Shown piece by piece: positions 20,888 to 33,039 of a stretch of DNA of 64,000 bases. A program made the translations under genes and the position numbers. This DNA is from Malaya genurostris (taxonomy: Eukaryota > Arthropoda > Insecta > Diptera > Culicidae): assembly GCF_030247185.1 (NCBI RefSeq), contig NC_080571.1, positions 112,957,067-113,021,066 on the forward strand, given 5' to 3'. A model generated the notes under the pieces. It was not told the origin of the DNA, did not search any database, and saw only the letters and a list, made by a program, of their open reading frames with translations. How positions within the stretch are numbered: the first letter of the stretch is position 1; every line of letters begins with the position of its first letter.

Positions 20888-23637
20888 AAGCTTACTTCAG
20901 ATAGAATTAGAACAAAGACAATTGCCTGTATATCAGTCATTTATTATTGAATTCAAGATCTTTTTACCTTTTTTTATATATATAAAAAATAGGTATAGAA
21001 TTCGCTCAAACTTTCGAAAAATTTTCCGAGGCCCGGAGGGCCGAATGTCATATACCAATCGATTCAGCTCGACGAACTGAGCAAATGTCTGTGTGTGTGT
21101 GTGTGTATGTGTGTGTGTCTGTATGTGTGTTGTCAACTAAGAGGTCGAGATCTCAGAGATGGCTGGACCGATTTTGATCAAACTAGTCGCAAATGAAAGG
21201 TCTCCCCGTCACCCAGAACGCTATTGAATGGTTTTGAGATCGGATGTTTACTTTTTGAGTTATACGAAGTTTTATGTCAAAATTTTCAGTTTTTTGACAG
21301 TATCTGTCACATTTGACCTTGAAAACAGAATATGTTTCCAGACTTAGATTTCGCTCGGTAATACCTATCCAACAAGCCATAGATTGTTAAAATCCGTCCA
21401 TTTTTAACGGAGATATCGATATTTTTGTGTAAGCCTTATTCCAGTAGAAGGAATTTTGAGCGCTGTATGAAAAAGCAATGCTTGGGAGCAACATGAAACA
21501 CGATTTTTTATACTGTTACATATAATTGTTTCTAAGTTCCAAAAAGACTGTGTACAGCATCCTTTTTTATGACAATTTGCCTCGGACCAATTTTAGCACG
21601 GTTCATTTTTGGCAACATAATCTTTCGAATATGGCATATGTAAACCAGATGATACCAGCATTATCGAGTTGGAAGTAATTCCATAATTATATTGATTTAA
21701 ACTATTTACAGCAATAAATGCTGGAAGAACATGACTTCCATATACCATACGACTCAGTTCGTCGAGATCAGCAAATGCGTGTGTGGCAAATCAGGTTTAT
21801 CGGGTTTGCAGATTTGGATAGTCGATTACCAAATAAATTTATTTCAGTTTGAGCGGTATTCGTTTTTGGATTCGGAATGTACCCCCAAATTTTAATTCGC
21901 ACTACAATTTCTCAAAGATGTCTACACACTGCTCAGGTGAATTTAACTAATTTCGGCTACACCGATTTTAGAATTCCGGTTCCAGTATCGAATCGATTCT
22001 CAAAGCTCAATCATTTTATCAAAAAAGACCAAATCGAACTTCAAAAACAAATATTACAGGACTTAAGGTCCCATACAAAATTGGTGAATTTTATCCGATT
22101 CTGGAATTACAGATGATGAGTTTATAAATTTCATGTAAATTGTTTGGCGTAATAATTTATGGCCATTCGAATCATTTTGGGCTATGCTAATTCCTGAATA
22201 CCGGCTCTGAAAGTACCATAAATAATGACGAAAAACTCTAAAGTGGAACTTACTTCGACATCTCATGGAATGTTCAATCGATTGTCACACGCTAAGATTG
22301 AAATTCGATATGTTTTGCAGTTTCGGCATTACATGGTAATGAGTGATTAAAATCTCAATTTGCCGTTTAAAACGACGATAATTAAAATAATGTCATGAGA
22401 ACTAAAACACCTAAGAATATCCATGAAAAAACACATGCGTATTGATAAAAAAGGTATCATCTCACTGCTAGGTGGATTAATCACGTTTTTTATACAAATG
22501 TAGCGTTTTATTCATACTTTTAAGAAAACATACGGATAAAATTATTCGTCACGGTTTCGAAGGAATTCTCGAATTTTTCCTGTAACACGGCACCACCGTT
22601 TTAGCTATCTTATTCCACCAGGTCGTCTTTTGTTTGATGTCCTTGATAACCTTTCCCTTTGCCTTGAGTCTTTTCTTCATGATTGCCCAGTATTTCTCAA
22701 TAGTGCGAAACTGGGTGCAGTTGGGTGGTTTAAGGTTTTTCGGAACAAACTGGACCCCTTTCTCCGCATACCATTCTTGAACCACTTTGCTCTAATGACA
22801 GCTTGCCAAATCTGGCCAAAACATTATGGGATGGTCGTGGGATCGAATGAACGGCAAAATTCGTTTTTGGAGACACTCTTTTTGGTATAGTTCCGATGTC
22901 ATTGTCTCATTTGTAACGAAAACTTTCATTTTTTGCCACAGCTGCCCTGCGAAATCATAAATTTTCTTGCAAATTTGTCGGCAAAAACGAATTTAAATTT
23001 GGCTGGAACATCCCCCCGAGCCGTTGCCAAGTAAAATTTTTGACCTGGGATTTACCCGAAGTCAGCTTTGACATAGGTTTCATCGTCCATCAGAAGACAC
23101 CCGTCGAACTTGGTCAGCACTTGGTCATATAGTTTACGAGCACGAATTTTGACCACACTATTCTGCTTTATGGTCCGATGTGGCTGTTTATTAGCTCGAT
23201 ACGACTTGACTCCTTCCCGGAGTCGAGTTCTCCTCACAGTACTATGGGCAGCACCGAATTTGGAAATCACGGTCCGACAGATTAGGATTCCTCTAATCGT
23301 CTTCAAAATCTTACCACGCAGTTCCACTCCGACGATTGGCTTGAGGCTTCCGAAACGTCGTCAATGTTTCCTTATACCGTTTGATAACGCGTCATACGGT
23401 ATTTCTGGGCAATTTCAGCTGTTTAGCTAGCCTAGATGAAGATCACAATGGATTTTCCAATGGTGCACAATTTCCATGTTGATTGTTTACAAAGTACAGT
23501 CGATTTGCGAAATGCCAAAAAACATTCTGAAGCTGACAAAATTCCCGACACGTGAGTGCCATGAACATCCAAATCCGTCCACCAGGAGCGCCACAATATG
23601 AGCAAAAGTTTGTTCCAATTCTAAATGAAGCAAGCTT
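20888..23637 (-). mobile_element. ITmD37E-type element copy 2, split by repeat copy B
   Basis: Ends are inverted repeats: left aagcttacttcagatagaat at 20888, right the complement of aagcttgcttcatttagaat ending at 23637, with TA at 20886-20887 and 23638-23639. The left end and adjacent noncoding part match 37104-37182 closely, and the remainder (22486-23637) matches 37183-38338, so the 1,520-bp repeat copy B inserted between them. Transposase remnants on the - strand (22549-22785 with the PIEKYWA-type Glu region altered to TIEKYWA; 23052-23327 with KLYDQVLTKFDGCLLMDDET) are broken by stops and frameshifts. DD37E-type; inactive. Confidence 0.85.
20966..22485 (-). repeat. TTAATCCACC-family repeat, copy B (1520 bp, inverted relative to A)
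   Basis: On the - strand it starts cgtgattaatccaccta and ends aaaaaaaggt. Alignment by eye to copy A is near-identical except that about 343 bp of A (roughly 18599-18942, containing two internal modules) are missing. It interrupts a DD37E element at a T-run: ttttt before 20966 and tttttt after 22485, compared with seven Ts in the uninterrupted relative at 37177-37183. Confidence 0.85.
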
Positions 23638-23639
23638 TA

Positions 23640-25080
23640 TCATATCGATAAACCGGAAGTATACATTTTCAACCTTGAAATGACCTCAAATATTGTTTTC
23701 AGGCAATCGAAAGGGTATGCAAGGAATGTCGATTCATTAGAAGTCGATAACTTTTTTATTCCTAGTATTCTCACCACACTCTTTCATACCGCAAAGCTCG
23801 TGAGGCAATTCGCAAACTACGATACTGAATTCGCTCTAGTTTGATAATATGAGAGTTTGGAACGAAAGCAAACGCATTCATATTCCATCACTGAAATGCG
23901 TTGTCTGATACAATTTTATTAGCAATTATTCCGGGTGAGCAAAATTCAAGAACTTTGTGTGGGACCATAAAACCTTTCATTTGAATCTAAGTTTATGAAA
24001 ATCGGTTCAGCCATCTCCGAGAAAAGTGAGTGACAATATTTGTCACACACACGCACACAGACATTCGCTCAGTTCGCCGAGCCGAGTGAAATGAAAGGTG
24101 TTATGGTCCCATACAAAGTTCCTAAACTTCATTTGGATCCAATTTCCGGTTTCGGAATTACATGGTATAAACATGTCAATTTATATTGGCTGGTGATTTT
24201 CTCTTGTTTGCAGCTCATGATCTGTCTGTATACTGTAACCAAATCAACCATTGATAGGCCCATAAATGATTTGCTGAATTTTATTCAAGTCCGACTACCG
24301 GTACTTTTTTCCTAAACTCAAATCGCCATAGAGAATCTTTAAAATTATTGTAGGTCTTATTAGTGTATGATTTAATTAACCGAATGTCACTATGCCGATA
24401 TCCAGCTTTCGGTTCCGGAAGTACCGATAATAGTAATCAAATGTGATAAAATGGAGCTCACTTCACTTTCCCACATATGATTGATTAGATTTTCAATTCA
24501 AATGTGCAACAGAAATCTTCAAAACTCTTTCCTACATTTTTTTAAATTGTAGTATTTCGGGAAATTTCTGTTCTGTAGATACTAATATTGTACAGGCTTT
24601 TGAGGAATTTCGATAAACCGAAAGTCGCCATTTTGAATATTAAAATTACCTCAAACACCAAAACTTTGTAAGAGTTTTCAAGGAATTATAATGAACCGGA
24701 AGTCGTCATGTTGGATTCGGAGACGACTTCAAACATCGCTTTCTCCGTTCCCGGTTTCGGTGTAGTTTTCAATTGTTCTTAGGTAATCGAATGACCCCGA
24801 ATGACTCTGTGAAGAACGCTAAGTTTTCAGATGTTCTATTTATGTATGCCTCGGTTGCTGTTCTTAACTTTACCATAGCCGCATGTGTGCGCCGTATCAA
24901 AGTTGACTTCTGAAAATGTATTCCTTCCCTAAATGGAGGTGATATTAGCACAGCAATGGCTGCTCTCATCAAATCGAGGGGAGTGCTTTGATTTCTGGCC
25001 AAAACACGGCTGTTTTGAGTGATTGCTGTCGAGGGTAAATGATGAATTAGGGTGTAATTAAATTCTAAACAACGCAGATC
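23640..25080. other. Decayed repeat modules, no gene
   Basis: 23935-24125 repeats the copy-A module (gaatctaagtttatgaaaat, cacacacgcacacagacatt). 24600-24750 holds units related to the 117-bp tandem at 1598. No frame has recognisable domains. Confidence 0.5.
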
Positions 25081-27560
25081 ACGTGACGGAAAGGGAGGGA
25101 GTTTGTCTTGCTTTAAAAGGTGCTCAACGCCGTACCACTTTCGCGTGATGCTGCAATCGACTAGGGATTACGTCGAACGGCGACGAATGAGAGTGCCAGG
25201 GATCGGTTGAAGGTATAAGTGGCGTTCGTTAGAGCAGGATAGCGAGCCGTGTCTCTTGAGTGACTGTCGTAAGCCGCAATTTTCTGGAAATTAATTGGAT
25301 ACGTTACAAAAGTACACATCACTCTCTAAAACGATGAATGGAATGAGAGTGGTTGAGGTCGACCGAAAAAGCTAGAGGGTACATGGAAGCCAATTATTTT
25401 CTGTTTTAAAATCGATTATCATTTAAATGAGTGACGGATTAGTGCCTCCTCCAGGCGAGGATTGGCTGCCGTCAGTCAAGGGCTGTTGAATACTTTTACC
25501 AACATTCGGGCATTATGGCGGACTTTCCACGTTTGCTTAGTTCAACGTTGTCTATTTCTGTTAGAATATATCCAGTATTAAATTTGGAATTGAAACTATA
25601 AATATAGCCCGAGAGTTGCTAACCAATGTTTCAGAAACAATGTATTCAGTGTCGTCATTTAGATCATCACAAAACAGGATACACCTAAGCCTATTTAGCA
25701 TAAATATCGAACATAATTGAAAAAGCTCTTCCATTAGAGGCGCTGAACGACGAATAGGATTAAGCACAATTGATTTTAAATTGATATTTAATGTATTTTC
25801 GGTATGGCTACGGCAAAGTTTTATTACGTTTTTTTGTGTTTTCCAAGACCGCGACTGGATTGAGTTTGTTCGGTGTAGACTGTTTAAATTATTTTTTTAC
25901 TTCATATTTTGTGCTACCGCCATTGGCTATCATTGTTTGTGTAGCAGTAGTTAGCATTGTTTGTTCGTCAATCATTTACCAAGAGGGCAGTAATTGCCGT
26001 AGTGGCACACACCTATTTAGGAACCGATGAATACGGCGTTTCTGTTCGGTAGGTCGATATGTTCAGTGTAGCACAGAGGAGATTATATCGATATATACTC
26101 CTCTTCTAATGGAAGGTGGAATGTTTGCGTTCCCCAAATGTTTGCCTTTCGGTCGCGGTAGCTGTCACGAAGAGTGGTCGAGATGTTCAAACACTTTAAA
26201 TTCCATCACGTTTTCAGATTGTTGAGATGGAAACATATAAGCTTGCCGCACTTTAGTCATTGATTGCAATTATATATACACAAAATTATGTAGTTTTGGT
26301 TGGCATATGAAGTTTAAAATTGAGATGATTATCGAGTCGAGTTATCCGGGATGAAGTAACGGAAATTATTGTGTATTTTTTTAGGTTAACCATATAATCA
26401 TGTATACATAAATGAAGGCATTTCGATTCTTGATTTATTTTCGTCTATTCCGAACTAGAAGCTATATCAGTTCTGACTATGAAAACTGATGATGAATATT
26501 CCCATCTGTGCTGTTTAGCAAGTCTTTGTATATCATGGTAATGAATTTTTTGTAAAATATCAATATCTTTTTTGTGTAATTTGTTTTAGGGAATAATAAA
26601 GAAAAGAGTTTTTGAAATTACTACTGCAATGATGTATTTCTAATAACCATCAATCTGTGAAATTGATACATTCCAGAAATTTATTCACTACTTCCGGTTA
26701 TTTCGAAATTAAATGGGTTTTAAATTTTCATTACTCATCATTCCATAATTAAAGTACCGAAAGTCGAATCCGGTACACTTGAATAGCCACCTATGCGACT
26801 ATAAGAGCATTACTTAGAATCTAAATTTATGAAAATCTACAAAACCATCTTTGCGAATTCGATGCGAGCTTTGTTTTGAAGTTTTTGACCATAATTTCCG
26901 GTACTGTCGGATCCAACTATTACGAACTGGTATAATCAAAGTCGATTTGTTTGACTACCATGCTACTAGAATTTGAATAGTTTTAAGCGCAGTTTCGAAG
27001 ATTTTTTACGTTCTTTACAAACTACGGTTTGTAATTTTAAACACGCGTCACCCTCTAATATGTGTGTGTGTTTAACCTATCCCAAGCCCCACTGTCTGGC
27101 AGCGGTTTTCAGAAAAAAAGATGTTTCAATGTGTTTTGTTTATACATGCAAATAACAGGGTGATGTTGACTAAATCGAATTCCGATGACCTATTTCGTAT
27201 ACAGAGCAAATCGTGTTCCGAGGTCGCCGTTCCATCGACCAGCTCCGCCCAAATGAAATATTTGTATCAAATGGATTCAAACACCACAGACAGGCATTCG
27301 ATCCCTTGCAATTGGCAAGCAATCGACGCGTATTTAATTTATGTTCTTACGTCTTAATTTTGCTTTATGCGTCAAATTATAGATGGATGATATGCAAAAT
27401 GTTAATTTATGAATTGCAAGGAAAGCTGCAAACGATTTTCATGAAAACAAGTTCACTACTTAAAGTCACATTAAGTGTTTAAATACACTTCAGCAATAGG
27501 ATGTCAAGGCAAAATATTTGACCTGTTTGAAGGATTTTCAAAAATTTTCGAATTTCAAAT
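25081..27560. other. No gene recognised
   Basis: 25080-25390 is GC-richer with a TATAAG at 25215-25220, but no associated gene is visible. 25400-27560 has only short frames lacking known motifs and scattered decayed 'ccggaa'-type modules (for example 26690-26850). It may include host regulatory or intronic sequence. Confidence 0.3.
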
Positions 27561-27577
27561 GATTACATACAAACCAA

Positions 27578-27735
27578 TTCGCACCCTCTCATACTGCTAC
27601 CAACGCAGTAGGCAATAGTACACAGTCGACGGCGTTCTAGTGACCAAATTACATCATATACACACAGGGAGGCATGGGAAAGTAACTTGTAAGCACTTAG
27701 TTATCCCACCTTTTGATGACCATACTCTTTAATAC
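27578..27735 (+). repeat. Dispersed repeat shared with 33745-33880
   Basis: Both intervals contain 'ttcgcaccctctca', a 'gggaggc' block and 'gtaagcacttagttatc(c/t)c'. Same orientation, moderately diverged. No coding content; class unknown. Confidence 0.65.
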
Positions 27736-27765
27736 CGGAGCCAAAATTTAGATCCGGAAGACATA

Positions 27766-28002
27766 GGGTAACAGAGGTTTTTTGGCCACTTCATATATTT
27801 TGGCCCACCTAAAAAACTTTATGGATTTAATCGATGTGAGGTAAGTGATTAGTGTACATATTTCCTCAATTTGAAGCTAATCACATTAAATCAACTATTG
27901 CGGAAGGGTTTTTCAAAGATATTGAAACATTTGGTGAATATTTTTACAACGTGGGTCAAAATAAAATCAATCCTAAAGTGGGCCAAAATACCTCTGTTAC
28001 CC
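27766..28002. mobile_element. TA-flanked MITE, 237 bp
   Basis: Inverted termini gggtaacagaggttttttgg and the complement ending cctctgttaccc extend about 25 bp. TA dinucleotides flank both ends (27764-27765 and 28003-28004), consistent with Tc1/mariner-type mobilisation. The interior is noncoding. Confidence 0.75.
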
Positions 28003-28175
28003 TATAACAGTCACTTACGATACTATAAAATTTTTAGTTTGATTCCTAGTTTGTAAAAATCTCTGAGAAATCCAAGTAAGCTTCATTTTAGAGCTATTTT
28101 TTGTAGAGTATTTTAGAAATATCATTATTCCTTTTATTTCCAGAATCAAAAATCGGGAATCAATGGAGTTTATTT

Positions 28176-28373
28176 GATGATCTAGATGAGTCAAACTAGA
28201 ATAATAATAACTAGAAGTCAAACTAGAATGATCTAGATGAGTCAAACTAGAATGATGATCTAGAATGAGTCAAACTAGAATAGAATGAGTCAAACTAGAA
28301 TAGAATGATGATCTAGATGAGTCAAACTAGAATGATGATTTAGATGAGTCAAACTAGAATCAAACTAGAATAA
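28176..28373. repeat. Minisatellite, about 24-27 bp units
   Basis: Tandem variants of atgatctagatgagtcaaac followed by tagaat, with unit lengths changing through loss or gain of 'atg' and 'aga' triplets. About eight units. The units are contiguous without spacers, so it is not a CRISPR array. Confidence 0.85.
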
Positions 28374-28530
28374 GAATTATTTCGGGCAAGAAGTCGTTTC
28401 CGATCACGGATTCAGTCAGTTGTTATAAAAATTTCAAGGAATTATAAAATATTTTGTGAATAATATGAATAAATAAATTTTAATAGCAATTTGCCCTTAA
28501 ATATCCTGCGAACTCTGTAATATATTTCTA

Positions 28531-29824
28531 ACAGTTTGGCTGAAAAGTTCGTATCGTTTAATAGAAACACACATTTTTTTGCCAAAATTCGTTTTTATTA
28601 TTCAATATAATTGCCATCAGAGGCGATACAGCGATTATAGCGATCTTCCAACTTTTCGATACCATTTTTGTAGTACGATTTGTCCTTTGCCTCAAAATAG
28701 GCCTCAGTTTCAGTGACTACCTCTTCATTGCTTCTAAATTTTTTACCAGCGAGCATTCTCTTGAGGTCTGAGAACAGGAAAAAGTCACTGGGGGCCAAAT
28801 CTGGAGAATACGGTGGATGAGGGAGCAATTCGAAGCCCAATTCGTTCAATTTCAGCATGGTTTTCATCGACTTGTGACACGGTGCATTGTCTTGATGAAA
28901 CAAAACTTTTTTCTTCTTCAAATGAGGCCGTTTTTTTTTAAATTTCGTCCTTCAAACGCTCTAATAACGCTATATAATAGTCACTGTTGATGGTTTTTCC
29001 CTTTTCAAGATAGTCGATGAAAATTATACCATGCGAATCCCAAAATACAGACGCCATAACCTTACCGGCCGATTGTTGAGTCTTTCCACACTTTGGGTTC
29101 GGTTCATCGCGTGCAGTTCACTCAGCTGACTGTCGATTGGACTCCGGAGTGAAGTGATGGAGCCATGTTTCGTCCATTGTTATATATCGACGAAAAAAAT
29201 CGGTTTTATTTCGATATAACAGCTCCAAACACTGCTCAGAATCATCAATTCGTTGTTGTTTTTGATCGATTGAGAGCTCACGCGGCACCCATTTTGCACA
29301 AAGCTTTCTCATATCCAAATATTCGTGAATAATATGTACAACACGTTCCTTTGATATCTTTAGGGTGTCAGCTATCTCGATCAACTTCACTTTACGGTCA
29401 TTGAAAATCATTTTGTGGATTTTTTTCACGTTTTCATCGGTAACAGCCTCTTTTGGACGTCCACTGCGTTCATCGTCTTCGGTGCTCATATGACCAGCAC
29501 GAAATTTTGCAAACCACTTACGAATTGTTGCTTCGCCCGGTGCAGAGTCTGTATAACACTCATCAAGTCATTTTTTGGTATCGGCGGCACTTTTTTTCAT
29601 CAAAAAGTAGTGTTTCATCAACACACGAAATTCCTTTTTTCCATTTTTTTTCACAATAACAAAAGTAGCTTCACTCAAATTGCAATATCTCACAAACTAA
29701 TAATCAGACAGCTGTCAAATTTATACACGTATCTTCTGAAGGTTGGTACTAATTGAAAATGGTATGGATTTAATTCTAGTGGCGCCCTCTCATAGAAACG
29801 ATACGAACTTTTCAGCCGATCTGT
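28531..29824 (-). mobile_element. Full-length but mutated mariner (1294 bp)
   Basis: Inverted repeats of 29 bp, acagtttggctgaaaagttc at 28531 and the complement of acagatcggctgaaaagttc ending at 29824, differ at two positions. They are flanked by TA at 28529-28530 and 29825-29826. The length is that of a canonical mariner. A degraded transposase frame fills the - strand between about 29650 and 28598. Confidence 0.9.
28598..29650 (-). pseudogene. Mariner transposase (DD34D), broken
   Basis: Pieces in order on the - strand: an N-terminal helix-turn-helix region with ATIRKWFAKFRAGH (near 29490-29545), a linker DDERSGRPKEA and second HTH (29118-29489), the first catalytic Asp in TMDETWLHHF, then 28598-28921 with HQDNAPCH (second Asp) and YSPDLAPSDFFLF (third Asp). 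Thirty-four residues separate the last two, the mariner DD34D signature. Defects: an in-frame TGA before 29550, an in-frame TGA at 29118-29120, and a frameshift at the poly(A/T) tract near 28930; the start near 29650 is also shifted. It cannot make transposase. Confidence 0.9.
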
Positions 29825-29829
29825 TAGCT

Positions 29830-32455
29830 TGATATTGCATGAAACAATACTCGACTCGTCTAAAGTGAGTGCCTTTCCAATTTAGTATAATTTGAATATG
29901 GCTTTTTGGTCAATTTGTATTTTTTTCAAATGTTAATTTTGCGTTGCTGGCCTACGTTTCGAAAGTTTATTTCATAATCTTCAGGGTACTCGAATTAAAA
30001 GCGATAGCAAACTTATATCAAAGTAATACTTTATTTTACTATCATTGCTTATTTAGGCAATATATTATTATTGAAATGCAAAATTATGCTTCAATTTGGT
30101 ATAATAGCTTGTTTTGCTATTATTTTGCCATCTAGAAATAATATAATTTAAGTAGGTATGAGATCAACGAATTCAATAAATTGTTACAACATTTTGATAA
30201 CTTCTAGAGATGTTTTTGAAATTTTCAGTGAATTTAGTAAAGATGAAAGAAAAACTAAACAAAAACAGATTTTGTGTGATATTCAATTCAATTTTGGATT
30301 GTAAAATGTACAAACTTAGTATAATATTTTTTCAAAGTTTCATTTCATTGTGTAATTCATTTGAAATACATCATCAATAGAAATATGTTTTTCTAAAACG
30401 TAAATCGTGTTCCCTCAAAGATAATTCAAATACATTTTATGTTTAGTCACTGTATTTTACATTTAAATTCTACTGTTCTATTGTTTTGGCATTAGAAATA
30501 CCTCAGTTAGACATTATTTGCTTATGCCAGTGATGATTTTAGTAGTCCTATTTAGCTTTTCAATTGCTTAATTCAACCTTATGAATATCACTTTGAGATC
30601 TTTTGCTAGCTAGGAAACAAAGGCTTAATAAGGTATGCTTCAACTCTTTTCCTCAAATCGGTTAGAACAACCAAAAAAAATCACCGTCAAGTAGGGTACG
30701 GTAGAGTAAAATGGTGGATTGACAGTTTCGAGGTCATCGTTTGAATCTTTAGGCACTAATGTCAAATTTATAAATATATGCTTTGTAACTTTACAAATAT
30801 TGGCAACTATTTGTAAAGTAACCAAGCATTGGAATAAACGAAATATAGTATGTAGAGAATTTAATAAAATTGATCAGGCATTTCTTGAAATTCGTTCAAT
30901 TCTGATTATTGTTTGTATTGATAGCATGAGATGAATGTGTAACACAAAACAAACAATCTTAATTCAATTCATGATCACAAACATTTCTAGCATAAATTCC
31001 AGTATTTTGTTATGTGAATGCGTCAAATATAATTCTGAGTGGTATAGAAAATTTCATCTCACTGTTGGGTGGGCTAAGTACGTTGCTGTAAACGTAATAA
31101 AAACATTAAAAATACAAAGAGAAAATCTCAAAACTCCCTTAAAACGTTCCTGAGTATTATACAAACCAATATTAAAGTGATGACGCAAAATTGCCTCGAT
31201 AACACATATCTTGGCATTATTTCGGATAAACAATCTATTACACTGATTAAGCTGTTTTGTTTTATCGAAATTTATCAACTTTTTTATTTTATATCAAAAA
31301 TTTAATTAAAATAACCATGAATAATATTGTCATGATTTTCATTTACTTAGCTCAAAGCCTGGGGCATGATTTTCATTTTCGACCTTGCGAACAATTGAGA
31401 AGCACTTTTTTGGCGCAGTAATGCGCTTGGTAGCACAAAACTTTTCAAAAAGTGGAGAAAAAATTCTAAAAAATCTATTACTAGTAAACAGTATAAGCTG
31501 TTTCCTATCCACTTGAAATTCTAGATACATAACATTGTCTTGGCGACATACATTTTATATGGAAAATATATAATAAATCTTACAGTACTCTGACTTCATA
31601 CAATTCTAGAGAGTTGATTTTTTCATTCAAAACTGTTCAAATTTCGAACTAAAATTCTTGTTTTCTTTGAAAATTTAATTGCATCAATGTTTACTTTGAA
31701 TTAATAAAAATTGTTTCTGTCTCTGTCACCTTGGGTTCACTGTGCGGTGTTACCATCTAAGAGAAATTTGAAAGTTTATTGTTCTAATATTTAGGAAGTA
31801 TAATATAAAAATCGGAAATTTTCCATGCACACTATGATTTGGCTCCGGTAATTTTTTAACAAAAACTTATGGCAATCTAAAAAAAAATAGCTAGCCGATA
31901 TTTCCTGTACATCAAATTTTTTTAACCAAAATTCTGCAAATTTCTGCCGAACGATCGAATTCTTAAAAAAAATCTACATTTTATAAATTGTCTGAATAGC
32001 CGCCGCGTACGATAACAATTTCTGAGGGACCCATCGAATGGATTGAGGTACAGGTACTTCCGGAAACGGAAACTGGGAACGGGCATGGTCAAAGTCGCTC
32101 GTTTGACAAAACCTACAAATTGTAACAGTCTTTAGAAGACTTTCGAATGCTCATTTACGTACTTTGCACCGTCATTTTAAACGACTTTTTGAAATTTTTA
32201 ACAATCATCACCCTATTTGGTGTTATAAAGTGATGAATGTTAAAAACCGTAAACCGTCGGATCCGGATGAAATGTTTTAGGTAACTATAGCGTCTTTTGT
32301 TTGAATCTTGAAATTTGAACTTTGTTAAAATCCATGTAGCCGTTTCAAAGACAGCGGATTGAGTTCCATTTTAGAGATTTTTGTTTCTATTTCTGGCACT
32401 AATCGAAAACGTATACAAGTGTAAGCTTCTTTTCACATGGTCCCATATAATTGAG
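29830..32455. other. No gene recognised; AT-rich with weak repeat remnants
   Basis: Only short frames. 31053-31080 (atctcactgttgggtgggct) is a diverged inverted terminus of the TTAATCCACC family. 32030-32360 has decayed 'ccggaa' modules. Nothing else could be supported. Confidence 0.35.
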
Positions 32456-32461
32456 GAGAGC

Positions 32462-32983
32462 GGGTCATTTCGCCGAAAGCCATATCGCCGAATGCCATTT
32501 CGCCGAATAGGTCATTTCGCCGTCGGAATCGGCGGCCTCTTGTATACAAACCTGTAACCGCCTCGTTTGTCCGGTCTACTCAAAGCTATGTTTCTTTACT
32601 TTAGTTAGCACACGAATCAAATCGATGTGGCGAAGCCGCATTAGATATTTTTAACTTAGTAAACGGAAAATACCACATACATTTGCTTGACAGATACACC
32701 TACGCAATTGCTTTGATGCTTAGTGGCTAATAAATCACCATTTTTCCTTGGAAACTCCGTTCTGAGGTTCATGAATCAATCTTTATTCAAGAAGTACAAT
32801 TGTAGATCAACAAAACGGGCGTTAACGTATTATCATTTATTTTTATTTATTTTAAATTAACTCCAATTTTAATATTAAGACTAATGGCTTTCGGCGAAAT
32901 GACATTCGCGTAGTGACTCATTCGGCGAAATGTCATTCGGTGAAATGATCCTTTCGGCGAAATGGCTTCCGGCGAAATGACCC
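32462..32983. mobile_element. MITE with repeated TCGCCGAA motifs in its termini (522 bp)
   Basis: The left end gggtcatttcgccgaa is followed by repeated 'cca(t)(a/t)tcgccgaa' units to about 32522. The right end (32888-32983) is a mirror array of 'ttcggcgaaatg' units ending ggcgaaatgaccc. Thus each terminus is itself a short tandem repeat and the two arrays are inverted. The middle 370 bp is noncoding. Target duplication unclear. Confidence 0.8.
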
Positions 32984-33039
32984 TGATCCATAATAAAGCA
33001 CATTTGATATTTAATTTTTCTGAGTAGCTATTTATGAGA

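Noticed and set aside
28176..28373. Possible CRISPR array
   Set aside because: Units are contiguous, imperfect and without unique spacers, in a eukaryotic context; it is a minisatellite.
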